Assembly (NCBI RefSeq): GCF_002157505.1
Contig: NZ_NFSC01000031.1
Coordinates: 372,001-436,000, forward strand
Direction of reading: 5' to 3'
Length of the DNA: 64,000 nt
Source: Arthrobacter agilis
GTDB lineage: Bacteria; Actinomycetota; Actinomycetes; Actinomycetales; Micrococcaceae
A model generated the notes under the pieces. That model saw only the letters and a program-made list of their open reading frames with translations. It was not told the DNA's origin and searched no databases. The position numbers and the translations under genes are program-made. Below are positions 36,909 through 45,041 of this stretch, one piece after another (within the stretch, counting starts at the first letter, position 1; each line of letters opens with the position of its first letter).

Positions 36909-38902
36909 GAGCATCCCCCGCCTGCCCGCGAGGGCGTCGCGTGCGACGCCGCCGACGCGCCCTGTCCGTCGTGCCGGACGCTTCCCGGCCCGGTGGAACC
37001 CCCGGGAGAACCCCCGAGAGAACCCCCGAGAGAACCCCCGGTGGAACCCCCAGGGGAACCGTCGGACGGAGCAATGCTCCGGCGGCCGTCCCCGAACCCG
37101 CCCTGGTCCTTCCACTCCGCGAGGCTGAGTTGCTGCGGATCGAGCGGCGCCACGGAGGTGTGCGAGATCTTGGGGTGCAAGGGCCGGGAATCGTTCTCCC
37201 CGACGCCGATCAGGTCCTCGTGCATCTTCTCGCCGGGCCGCAGGCCCGTGAAGACGATATCGATGTCCTTTCCGGACATCGCGATCATGCGCTGGGCGAC
37301 ATCGAGGATCCGGACGGGCTCGCCCATGTCGAGGATGAGCACCTCCCCTCCCCTGCCGATCGCCCCGGCCTGGACCACGAGCTGGCACGCCTCCGGGATG
37401 GTCATGAAGAAGCGGGTGACCTCGGGATCGGTGACCGTGATCGGGCCGCCCGTGCGGATCTGCTCGGTGAAGAGGGGAAGCATCGAGCCGCGGCTCCCGA
37501 TGACGTTCCCGAAGCGTACGGAGACGTACTTCTGACCCGTCCGCTCCGCGTGCCAGGATGTGAGCTTCTCCGCGACGCGCTTGGAATGGCCCAGGACGCT
37601 CGTGGGATCGGCTGCCTTGTCCGTCGAGATGTTGACGAAGTTGGTGACGCCGACGGCTGCGGATGCCCGGAGGACGTTGAGGGAGCCCTGGACGTTCGTC
37701 TTCCAGGCCTCCTCCGGGTACTGCTCGAGCAGTGATACGTGCTTGAGCGCGGCGGCGTGGAAGACGACCTGCGGCCGGCGGTCCTCGAAGATGTTCAGCA
37801 GCGCGTCCGCGTCACGGATGTCGGCCAGGACGGTGTCGCGACCGGTCAGCAGGCCGCGGCCCGTGAGGGAGATCTGCGTCGACTGGAGCCCGGTCTCGTC
37901 ACGGTCCAGCATGATGAGCTCGGCCGGCGCGAAGCCGGACAGCTGGCGGCACAGCTCGGACCCGATCGAGCCGCCGGCACCGGTCACCAGCACGCGCTTG
38001 CCGGTGATGTAGCCGGCCACCTCGTCGGGATGGATGTCGACGGGGCGCCGCCCGATGAGGTCCTCCACGGCGACCTCCCGGAAGTCGGCGATGCCGGCAC
38101 CCGCCGCGCCGAGCATGTCGCGCAGGGGCGGCAGCACGAGCACCTTGATGCCGAGTCCCTCCACGAGGTCCGACACCCGGCGCACCTGGGACGCCTCGAC
38201 CTCGGCGAAGGCGATGACGAGGATCGAGGCCTGCGTCCGCGTGGCGATCTCCCGCAGGTCGTCGATCCTGCCGAGGACGGGCACGGTGGACAGACGGAGG
38301 TGCTTCTTGGCCGGGTCGTCATCGATCAGGCCGACGGGAAAGTAGGGGGACTCGGGATCCTGCATCATACGGACCACGAGGGAGTTGCCGAGGAAACCGG
38401 CACCGTAGATCAGGGTGCGCTGCGCGTCCTCCCCCGGCTTGGCCTTGCCCTCGACGTACATGCGCTTGAGGTAGCGCGTCGCCGCGAGGAACATGCACGC
38501 GAAGGGGAAGGCGATGATGCCGATACTTCGCGGGACCTCGATGACGGTGAAGAACGCGACGCTGACGAGCACCAGGATCACGGCGACGAGGACGGCGACG
38601 ATGACCAGCAGTCTCGCCTCGTGGAAGCTGCCGAAGCTGTACCTCCCCCGGTACAGCGCGAAGCTCAGGCCCACCACCAGCTGGGCGATGACGGCCACCG
38701 CGCAGAACGTCGCGATACCGGCGACGTTGACTTCCTTCACCAGCAGCTCGTAGCGGAGGACCAGCGCGAGGACGATGGCCACGATCCAGGCCGCCGCGTC
38801 GAGCAGGTACTGCGACCACAGCCAGATCGCCGGCTTGTCCCCGGAGGGAGTTCCGGCAGAGCCTGGTGTCCGGGCGGAAGCCCGGCCTTCGTTGAGTCCC
38901 AT
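36905..38902 (-). CDS. CapD/PglF-type nucleoside-diphosphate-sugar 4,6-dehydratase
   Basis: A 665-residue membrane-bound dehydratase/epimerase. Four N-terminal helices (to about 145) are followed by a degenerate Rossmann domain (IYGAGFLGNS, about 167) and the catalytic SDR domain with TGAGGSIGSEL at 307-317. Other marks are the NAD-site Asp in MLDRDETGLQ, FHAAALKHV, NISTDKAADPTSVLG and SKRVAEK. The family converts UDP-GlcNAc to 4-keto-6-deoxy sugars for capsule or glycoprotein glycans. The C-terminus carries GGS[TLP] repeats encoded by a minisatellite. The ATG at 38902 has AGGA four bases before it; upstream ATGs at 38920 and 38932 are alternatives. Confidence 0.9.
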   Translation of the reverse strand: MGLNEGRASARTPGSAGTPSGDKPAIWLWSQYLLDAAAWIVAIVLALVLRYELLVKEVNVAGIATFCAVAVIAQLVVGLSFALYRGRYSFGSFHEARLLVIVAVLVAVILVLVSVAFFTVIEVPRSIGIIAFPFACMFLAATRYLKRMYVEGKAKPGEDAQRTLIYGAGFLGNSLVVRMMQDPESPYFPVGLIDDDPAKKHLRLSTVPVLGRIDDLREIATRTQASILVIAFAEVEASQVRRVSDLVEGLGIKVLVLPPLRDMLGAAGAGIADFREVAVEDLIGRRPVDIHPDEVAGYITGKRVLVTGAGGSIGSELCRQLSGFAPAELIMLDRDETGLQSTQISLTGRGLLTGRDTVLADIRDADALLNIFEDRRPQVVFHAAALKHVSLLEQYPEEAWKTNVQGSLNVLRASAAVGVTNFVNISTDKAADPTSVLGHSKRVAEKLTSWHAERTGQKYVSVRFGNVIGSRGSMLPLFTEQIRTGGPITVTDPEVTRFFMTIPEACQLVVQAGAIGRGGEVLILDMGEPVRILDVAQRMIAMSGKDIDIVFTGLRPGEKMHEDLIGVGENDSRPLHPKISHTSVAPLDPQQLSLAEWKDQGGFGDGRRSIAPSDGSPGGSTGGSLGGSLGGSPGGSTGPGSVRHDGQGASAASHATPSRAGGGCS
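36992..37060. repeat. 12-bp minisatellite in the dehydratase C-terminus
   Basis: Five and three-quarter units of a 12-bp repeat (plus-strand form G[GA]G[TA]GAACCCCC). On the minus strand it encodes a run of GGS plus Thr, Leu or Pro. It lies after the catalytic domain, in frame, in a probably disordered tail. Confidence 0.9.
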
Positions 38903-39005
38903 GATTCCTAACAGTGTCATGCAGGCCGCCACCGCGTTCCCCGGAGGTGCGGCCGCCGGGGGCCCAGCACCGGCAGGGCCGGTCCGGCTGGGGGTGGAAC
39001 ACGGT

Positions 39006-39023
39006 GTAATAGACTGCTATTAC
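39006..39023. promoter_or_regulatory. Palindrome over a TAGACT -10 box in an AT-rich patch
   Basis: GTAATAG-ACTG-CTATTAC is a perfect 7-4-7 inverted repeat in the 193-bp gap between the divergent dehydratase and glycosyltransferase genes. On the plus strand it contains TAGACT (39010-39015), the favoured -10 hexamer here. This would start a transcript about 75 bases before the glycosyltransferase TTG. It looks like an operator. Confidence 0.55.
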
Positions 39024-39095
39024 CCGAGAATACTAACTGCACCGCCTGTGCCAGGCCTGTTGCGCACAGCCCTGGCGCGGCCCGGAAGGAACACG

Positions 39096-40097
39096 TTGCA
39101 CGTCCCCGACGCCGGCTCTCCGCGCGTGTTCATCGTGATCACCACCTTCAACCGGGCCCCCCACCTCAGGGAACTCCTCGACTCCATCGCCGCCCTCGAC
39201 CCGGCACCGTCCGGGGTCGTCGTCGTCGACAACGCGAGCACCGACGGCACCGCGGAGATCCTCGCGGCTGTCGATCTGCCGGTGCCGGTCCTCGTGCACC
39301 GGCCGGCCCGGAACCTTGGAGGCGCCGGCGGATTCGCCGCCGGTGTGGCACGCGCCCTCGACGAGGGGACCGATTGGCTGTGGCTGATGGACGACGACGT
39401 CGTCGTCCTGCCCGACGCCCTCGCGTCCTTCGGCCCCTGGATGCACCGTTATTCGTGCATCCACGGCCGCCGGTACGACACTGCGGGACGGCCGTTCTTC
39501 TGGCAGCACACCCTCAATGAGTTCCTCGGCGTCCACCTGCCCGTCCGCGGCGACGTCTTCGCACAGTCACCGGTCTTCCACACGAACGTCGGCTGTTTCG
39601 AGGGCATGCTGGTGGCCGCCCCCGTGGTGCGCGAGATCGGGCTGCCCGACGCGCGGTTCTTCCTCAACGGCGACGATCTCACCTACGGCTGGCTCATCGC
39701 CCAGCGGTACCCGGTGGCGTATGTCGACGCCTTCGTCCTGCGGAAGACGCGCGCCCAGCGCCAGGTGGACCTCGGGGTCCGGCACCTGAACGACTCGAGC
39801 GACCTCTCGCGGTTCTGCGGCATGCGCAATCGCGGCTACCTCGCGCGTTACCTCCAGCTCCATGGCCGCTATCACCGCGCCGGGTTCGGCATCGGGACCG
39901 TCCTGACCGCCGCGAAGGAGCTCGTGCGGCTGGTCGCCGTCGAGCGCTCTCTCTCCGCTGCGTCCTTCCTCTCCGGTGCGTCCTCGCTCTGGCGCGGCTG
40001 GCGTGCCTCCCGCGTGATCCTGCGCGACCCGGACTGGACGCCCGAACCGCCGCTCTCCCTGTCCGGCCCGTCCGGCTCCATCGGAACCGCTTCATGA
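39096..40097 (+). CDS. Family 2 glycosyltransferase (galactofuranosyl/rhamnosyl type)
   Basis: A 333-residue GT-A enzyme. The nucleotide-binding strand VFIVITTFNR, VVDNASTDGT, NLGGAGGF at 73-80 and the metal-binding DDD at 99-101 (WLMDDDVV) resemble GlfT1 and related galactofuranosyl or rhamnosyl transferases. The acceptor part contains NGDDLTYGWLI and a C-terminal amphipathic region with basic residues. A TTG start is supported by GAAGGA at the right distance; the frame stays open further upstream but crosses the palindromic promoter. Coupled to the epimerase gene by ATGA. Probably adds a sugar to a lipid-linked or wall glycan. Confidence 0.88.
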   Translation: MHVPDAGSPRVFIVITTFNRAPHLRELLDSIAALDPAPSGVVVVDNASTDGTAEILAAVDLPVPVLVHRPARNLGGAGGFAAGVARALDEGTDWLWLMDDDVVVLPDALASFGPWMHRYSCIHGRRYDTAGRPFFWQHTLNEFLGVHLPVRGDVFAQSPVFHTNVGCFEGMLVAAPVVREIGLPDARFFLNGDDLTYGWLIAQRYPVAYVDAFVLRKTRAQRQVDLGVRHLNDSSDLSRFCGMRNRGYLARYLQLHGRYHRAGFGIGTVLTAAKELVRLVAVERSLSAASFLSGASSLWRGWRASRVILRDPDWTPEPPLSLSGPSGSIGTAS

Positions 40098-41089
40098 GCT
40101 GGCTCGTCCTCGGCGGTTCCGGTTTCGTCGGGTCCGCAGTGCTCCGCGCGCTCCGCTCCTCGGGGATCGAAGCCTCCGCCGCTGCAGCACCGCGCCTCAC
40201 GACGACGGCGGACACCGCGGATGCCGTCGGCGAGGCCGCGGGACGCATCGACACCACCGCTCTGGAGGCGATCCTGCAGGGACATGCGGTCGTGGTCAAC
40301 GCGGCCGGTCTCGCTACTCCCTCCGCGGGCGGCGGAGCGGACCTGCTGGGCGCGAACGCCCTGCTGCCCGCCGTCGTCGCCCGTGCCGCAGCGGCCGCGG
40401 GAGTCCGGCGCTTCATCCACCTCAGCAGTGCTGCCGTGCAGGGCAGGACGCCGATGCTCGACGAGACGGACACCGTCCGACCCTTCTCCGCCTATTCACG
40501 CAGCAAGGCCCTCGGCGAGCAGGCACTCGCCCTGGTGGCGGCCGGCCACCCCGGCCTGTCGGTGGTCACCATCCGTGCCACGTCCGTGCAGGGGCAGGGC
40601 AGGCCGACGACGGCGGCGCTGGCGCGGCTCGCCCGCTCCCCCCTCGCCTCGGTGGCCGCCCCCGGCAGCGCTCGATCTCCCGTCACGTCCGTCGAGGCCC
40701 TCGCCGACCTGGTCCTCGCCGTCGGCCGGCACGAGGGACCGGTGCCACCCAGGGTGCTCCAGCCCTGGGAGGGGCTCACCGTCCGTACCGCCCTCGAGGC
40801 CGCCGGAGGCCGACCGCGCGTGCTGCCTGCAGCGCTCTGCCGGCTCGCGATCGGGAGCGGGTACGCCCTGTCGTCCGTGCTGCGCGGGCGCCTCGACGGT
40901 TCTGTCCGCCGCGTGGAACTGATGTGGTTCGGCCAGGACCAGGTACCGGGGTGGGCCGCAGCTCAGCGCATCGTCCCGGCAGCGCGGGCGCGCGATGTCC
41001 TTGCCGGGGCGCAGGACGAACGGCTCGAACCGGACGAACGGTTGGACCGGGGACCGCACGCAGGACCGCGGGACGCCGCCCGCACCTGA
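40094..41089 (+). CDS. NAD-dependent epimerase/dehydratase
   Basis: A 331-residue extended SDR protein. The N-terminal NAD site is LVLGGSGFVGSAV (GxxGxxG). A Ser-containing strand follows (FIHLSSAAVQG), then the catalytic Tyr and Lys in FSAYSRSKALGE (YxxxK). It acts on a nucleotide sugar or related substrate. The substrate half is not informative. The last about 25 residues are a polar tail with short Asp/Glu/Arg repeats (DERLEPDERLDRG). It overlaps the glycosyltransferase gene by four bases and ends six bases from the convergent tsaC. Confidence 0.85.
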   Translation: MSWLVLGGSGFVGSAVLRALRSSGIEASAAAAPRLTTTADTADAVGEAAGRIDTTALEAILQGHAVVVNAAGLATPSAGGGADLLGANALLPAVVARAAAAAGVRRFIHLSSAAVQGRTPMLDETDTVRPFSAYSRSKALGEQALALVAAGHPGLSVVTIRATSVQGQGRPTTAALARLARSPLASVAAPGSARSPVTSVEALADLVLAVGRHEGPVPPRVLQPWEGLTVRTALEAAGGRPRVLPAALCRLAIGSGYALSSVLRGRLDGSVRRVELMWFGQDQVPGWAAAQRIVPAARARDVLAGAQDERLEPDERLDRGPHAGPRDAART

Positions 41090-41095
41090 CCGGTG

Positions 41096-41800
41096 TCAGC
41101 TGCCGGAGGGCGCCTGGCCGGCGTCGGTCCCGGCGTTCCCGTCGCTCCCGTCGATACCGATGACGCCCGGGACCACCTCCCGCAGGCGCTCGAGCGGAAG
41201 GGTTCCCTGACGGACGACGCGCAGGAGCTCGCCCGTCGCGTCGACGATGGTGGATCCCGTACCGTCAGCGGCCGTCCGCGGTCCGGCGTCGAGGTAGACG
41301 GCCACCGACTCGGCGAGCTGCGCGGCCGCGTCGGCTGCCGTGGTCGCTGCGGGCTGACCGGTCCTGTTCGCGGACGACACGGCCAGCGGACCCGTGATCG
41401 TGAGCAGCTCGAGCGCGACGTCGTCGTCCGGCATGCGGAGGGCAACGGTCCCCAGCGTGTCGCCGAGGTCCCACGTGAGGGACGGCTGTGCGTGGCAGAT
41501 CAGCGTCAGGCCCCCGGGCCAGAACGCCTCGGCGAGCCTGCGCGCGTCCGGGTGGACGTCCGTCGCGAGTCCGTCCAGTGTCTGGATCCGGGGGATGAGG
41601 ACGGGCGGGGGCATGTTCCGGCCGCGGCCCTTGGAGGCGAGGAGGGTGGCGACGGCCTGCGGCGAGAAGGCGTCGGCACCGATCCCGTAGACGGTGTCGG
41701 TGGGCAGGACGATGCACTGCTTGAGCGACACCGCCCGCTGGGCAGCCGTCAGCCCCTCACTTCGCTGGACGGGATCGGAGCAGTCGTAGCTGGTGGTCAC
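41096..41800 (-). CDS. tsaC: L-threonylcarbamoyladenylate synthase (TsaC/Sua5)
   Basis: 234 residues. TsaC makes threonylcarbamoyl-AMP for the t6A37 modification of ANN-decoding tRNAs. YrdC-fold signatures are visible: IVLPTDTVYGIGADAF, the SKGRGRNMPPPVLI loop (the usual KxR...P motif), FWPGGLTLI, VALRMPD and SSANRTGQPA. The GTG at 41800 was chosen as the nearest upstream start to the conserved domain; a longer frame starts at 41836. Follows prmC in most Actinobacteria; here a glycosyltransferase gene separates the two. Confidence 0.93.
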   Translation of the reverse strand: MTTSYDCSDPVQRSEGLTAAQRAVSLKQCIVLPTDTVYGIGADAFSPQAVATLLASKGRGRNMPPPVLIPRIQTLDGLATDVHPDARRLAEAFWPGGLTLICHAQPSLTWDLGDTLGTVALRMPDDDVALELLTITGPLAVSSANRTGQPAATTAADAAAQLAESVAVYLDAGPRTAADGTGSTIVDATGELLRVVRQGTLPLERLREVVPGVIGIDGSDGNAGTDAGQAPSGS

Positions 41801-41862
41801 GAGCCCATCTTTCCACTCGTGCGCGGCGCTCCGCACATCGGGAGAGGGAGCGGCGTCCCCGG

Positions 41863-42855
41863 TCAGGACGACGGCGGCGGACCGAAGCCCGTGCCCCGCA
41901 GACCCGCGGAATAGGCAGCGAACCAGGCCCGCAGTCCCTTGAAGTCACGCTGCGTGAGGAACCAGTAGGGGAAGCCGATGACGTCCGCACCGAACCACCG
42001 GAGGTTACGGTACTTGCGGGCAAGGTAGGCCCGGTTGCGGAAATAGGAGAACCGCTTGAAGTCGCCCTCGGGGATGACCGGCGTGATGAAGCCGCCGAAG
42101 ATCGGCTTCATCTCCGACCAGGTCGCCGGGTGGCGGACGGCTACCGTCGCCAGTGTCCCGTACGTCAGGCCGGCCTTCCGCACGCGTGCCAGGAAGTCCA
42201 CCTCGTCCCCGCGGATGAAGAACTTCATGTCGGGCAGTCCGATCTTCGCGAACACGTCGGCCCGGACCAGCGCACCGTTGAAGAAGTGCACCATGCCGGG
42301 CAGGTAGCCCATCGGCTCCAGCTTCGCCCGGTCGTTGGTGAGGAGGCCGTGGATCCGGAAATTGAAGGACAGGCGCGTGGGATCCGAGGTCGCAGCGACG
42401 AGGGGGCTCACGATGTCGAGGTCGTGCTCGTGGGCCGCGCGGAGCAGTTCGGCGAGGCAGCGCCCGTCCTCGGGGTGGCCGTCGTCGTCCATGAGCCAGA
42501 TCCACCGGGCACCACTCGCGATCGCTGCCAGGATGGCGAACGCGAAACCACCGGCCCCGCCGAGGTTGGCTTCCGAACGGAGGTAATGGATGTTCCCGTC
42601 CGCGGCGTCGACGACGGCGGTCGCGGGCTTCGTGCCCGAGTCCACCAGGGCCACGGTCGCGATCGGTGCGCTCTGCGCCGCGAGGGAACGCAGGAGCTGG
42701 GCGAGCTCCTCGTGCCGGTCGTAGGTGACGGCTGCGACTGCGACGGTATCGGCCCTCGTGCCGGCCCTCGAGTCGGTCCTCGTGTCGGCGCTCGTGTCGG
42801 CGCTGGCCGCTCCTCCGGCGTCCATCCCTCCGGCGTCCATGGCGGATTCTGTCAT
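41863..42855 (-). CDS. Family 2 glycosyltransferase inserted between prmC and tsaC
   Basis: A 330-residue GT-A transferase: VAVAAVTYDRHEEL strand, NLGGAGGF at 97-104 and DDD at 123-125 (WLMDDDGHPEDG). The segment FFIRGDEVDFLARVRKAG carries a likely acceptor-side acidic site, and TWSEMKPIFGGF follows. This is the galactofuranosyltransferase-like subgroup, paralogous to the enzyme at 39.1 kb. The first about 37 residues are low complexity (MDAGG and ADTR-type repeats) and encoded by minisatellites. The ATG overlaps the prmC stop (ATGA) and has AAAGGAAAG before it, so it is cotranslated with release-factor genes. Confidence 0.88.
   Translation of the reverse strand: MTESAMDAGGMDAGGAASADTSADTRTDSRAGTRADTVAVAAVTYDRHEELAQLLRSLAAQSAPIATVALVDSGTKPATAVVDAADGNIHYLRSEANLGGAGGFAFAILAAIASGARWIWLMDDDGHPEDGRCLAELLRAAHEHDLDIVSPLVAATSDPTRLSFNFRIHGLLTNDRAKLEPMGYLPGMVHFFNGALVRADVFAKIGLPDMKFFIRGDEVDFLARVRKAGLTYGTLATVAVRHPATWSEMKPIFGGFITPVIPEGDFKRFSYFRNRAYLARKYRNLRWFGADVIGFPYWFLTQRDFKGLRAWFAAYSAGLRGTGFGPPPSS
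42749..42840. repeat. Minisatellites in the glycosyltransferase N-terminus
   Basis: Five degenerate 12-bp units (42749-42808, core TCGGnnCTCGTG) followed by two copies of a 15-bp-period unit (42812-42840). All are in frame and encode the low-complexity N-terminus on the minus strand. Confidence 0.85.
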
Positions 42856-43724
42856 CGGCTTTCCTTTCCGGTCGTGTCCGGCGACGGGCTGTCGGAGCCG
42901 AGCACCGCGCTCGTCGCGCGGTCCCGTCCGTTGAGGTCCTGATGCGTCCGGATCGTGGTCCACAGTCCCGACTGCCGGAGGAACGCGGTCACCCAGGGCG
43001 CCTGCACCTCCGCATGCTCCATCACGAGGTAGCCGCCCGGCCGGAGGAGGCGCCCCGCGGAGGAAGCAGCGGCCCGCGGCAGCTCCATGCCGTCCGCTCC
43101 CCCGCCGTAGAGCGCCATCTGCGGATCGTGCTCGGCCACCTCTGGCTCGTTGGGCACGGCGTCGGCGGGGATGTACGGCGGGTTGGACACGACGATGTCG
43201 AACGAGCCGTTGTGCTCGGGAAGGGCCGTCGCGAGGTCGCCACGGGACAGGTGCACCCCGAACGGCTGCAGGTTGGGCGCAGCCCAGGCCAGCGCGAGGT
43301 CGCTGAGTTCGACGGCGTAGACGGAAGCGCCCGGCACCTCGTCGGCGACGGCCGCGGCGATCGCGCCCGATCCGGTGCCCAGGTCCACGATCTTCGGGGC
43401 CTCGAGGCCCGCCGCACGGTCGATCACGAGCTGCGCGACCGACTCGGTCTCGGGCCGCGGGACGAAGACCCCGGGGCCGACTGCCAGGTCGATGCGCCGG
43501 AAATGCGCCGTGCCCGTGAGGTGCTGCAGCGGAACGCGACGGGCGCGCTCGTCCACGAGCGCCTCGAAGCCGTCGGGTAGCTCTGCCCCGGTCAGGGCAA
43601 GGGCCCGGAGCCTACCGCGGGAGACACCCAGCAGGTGGGCGGCCAGGAGCTCCGCATCGACGCGGGGACTGGGAACACCCGCCTCCCGGAGCTGCCGCTC
43701 CGCCGCCCGCAGGGCTTCCTCCAC
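42852..43724 (-). CDS. prmC: Release factor glutamine methyltransferase
   Basis: A 290-residue AdoMet methyltransferase that methylates the Gln of the GGQ motif in release factors. It has a helical N-terminal domain, RPETESVAQLV, the AdoMet site VDLGTGSGAIA, and the diagnostic NPPYIP. The GTG lies two bases after the prfA stop, so substrate and modifying enzyme are coexpressed. The last about 20 residues are a polar tail. High confidence. Confidence 0.96.
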   Translation of the reverse strand: MEEALRAAERQLREAGVPSPRVDAELLAAHLLGVSRGRLRALALTGAELPDGFEALVDERARRVPLQHLTGTAHFRRIDLAVGPGVFVPRPETESVAQLVIDRAAGLEAPKIVDLGTGSGAIAAAVADEVPGASVYAVELSDLALAWAAPNLQPFGVHLSRGDLATALPEHNGSFDIVVSNPPYIPADAVPNEPEVAEHDPQMALYGGGADGMELPRAAASSAGRLLRPGGYLVMEHAEVQAPWVTAFLRQSGLWTTIRTHQDLNGRDRATSAVLGSDSPSPDTTGKESR

Positions 43725-43726
43725 GC

Positions 43727-44806
<1,080 letters not shown>

Positions 44807-44822
44807 CGGGTGTACCTCTTTC

Positions 44823-44841
44823 GGCTGTTACAGCCAGTCTA
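44823..44841 (-). promoter_or_regulatory. prfA promoter: TAGACT -10 abutting a 13-bp palindrome
   Basis: On the minus strand, TAGACT (44836-44841) is followed at once by the perfect palindrome GGCTGT-A-ACAGCC (44823-44835), then a leader with AGAGG before the prfA ATG. The palindrome covers the expected transcription start, so it is a possible operator. Confidence 0.5.
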
Positions 44842-44949
44842 CGAAGGACGAGATGGCAGACATGACCGGATGTCCTCGCGGAAGCCGGTCATCTGTGTCA
44901 TCCCGGCGCCGGATGCTGTTCCCGGCCGGGTCTTAACCAGAAAACCGCC

Positions 44950-45036
44950 CTGGAACCGGCCACCGGGCCCGGACTCCCGCAGGCTCTGCGCCTGCGGGAG
45001 GTCCGTGCTGCGGGGCCGCGTTCCGGGCGGTTCCAG
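44950..45036 (-). terminator. Nested hairpins after rho
   Basis: An outer 9-bp stem (44950-44958 with 45028-45036) encloses an inner perfect 10-bp stem (44974-44983 with 44991-45000, 7-base loop). It begins 6 bases past the rho stop. There is no strong T run, so it may stabilise the rho mRNA 3' end or act with Rho rather than be a classic terminator. Confidence 0.6.
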
Positions 45037-45041
45037 TAGTG

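Noticed and set aside
36992-37060. CRISPR array
   Set aside because: Contiguous 12-bp units with no spacers, in frame within a gene: a minisatellite.
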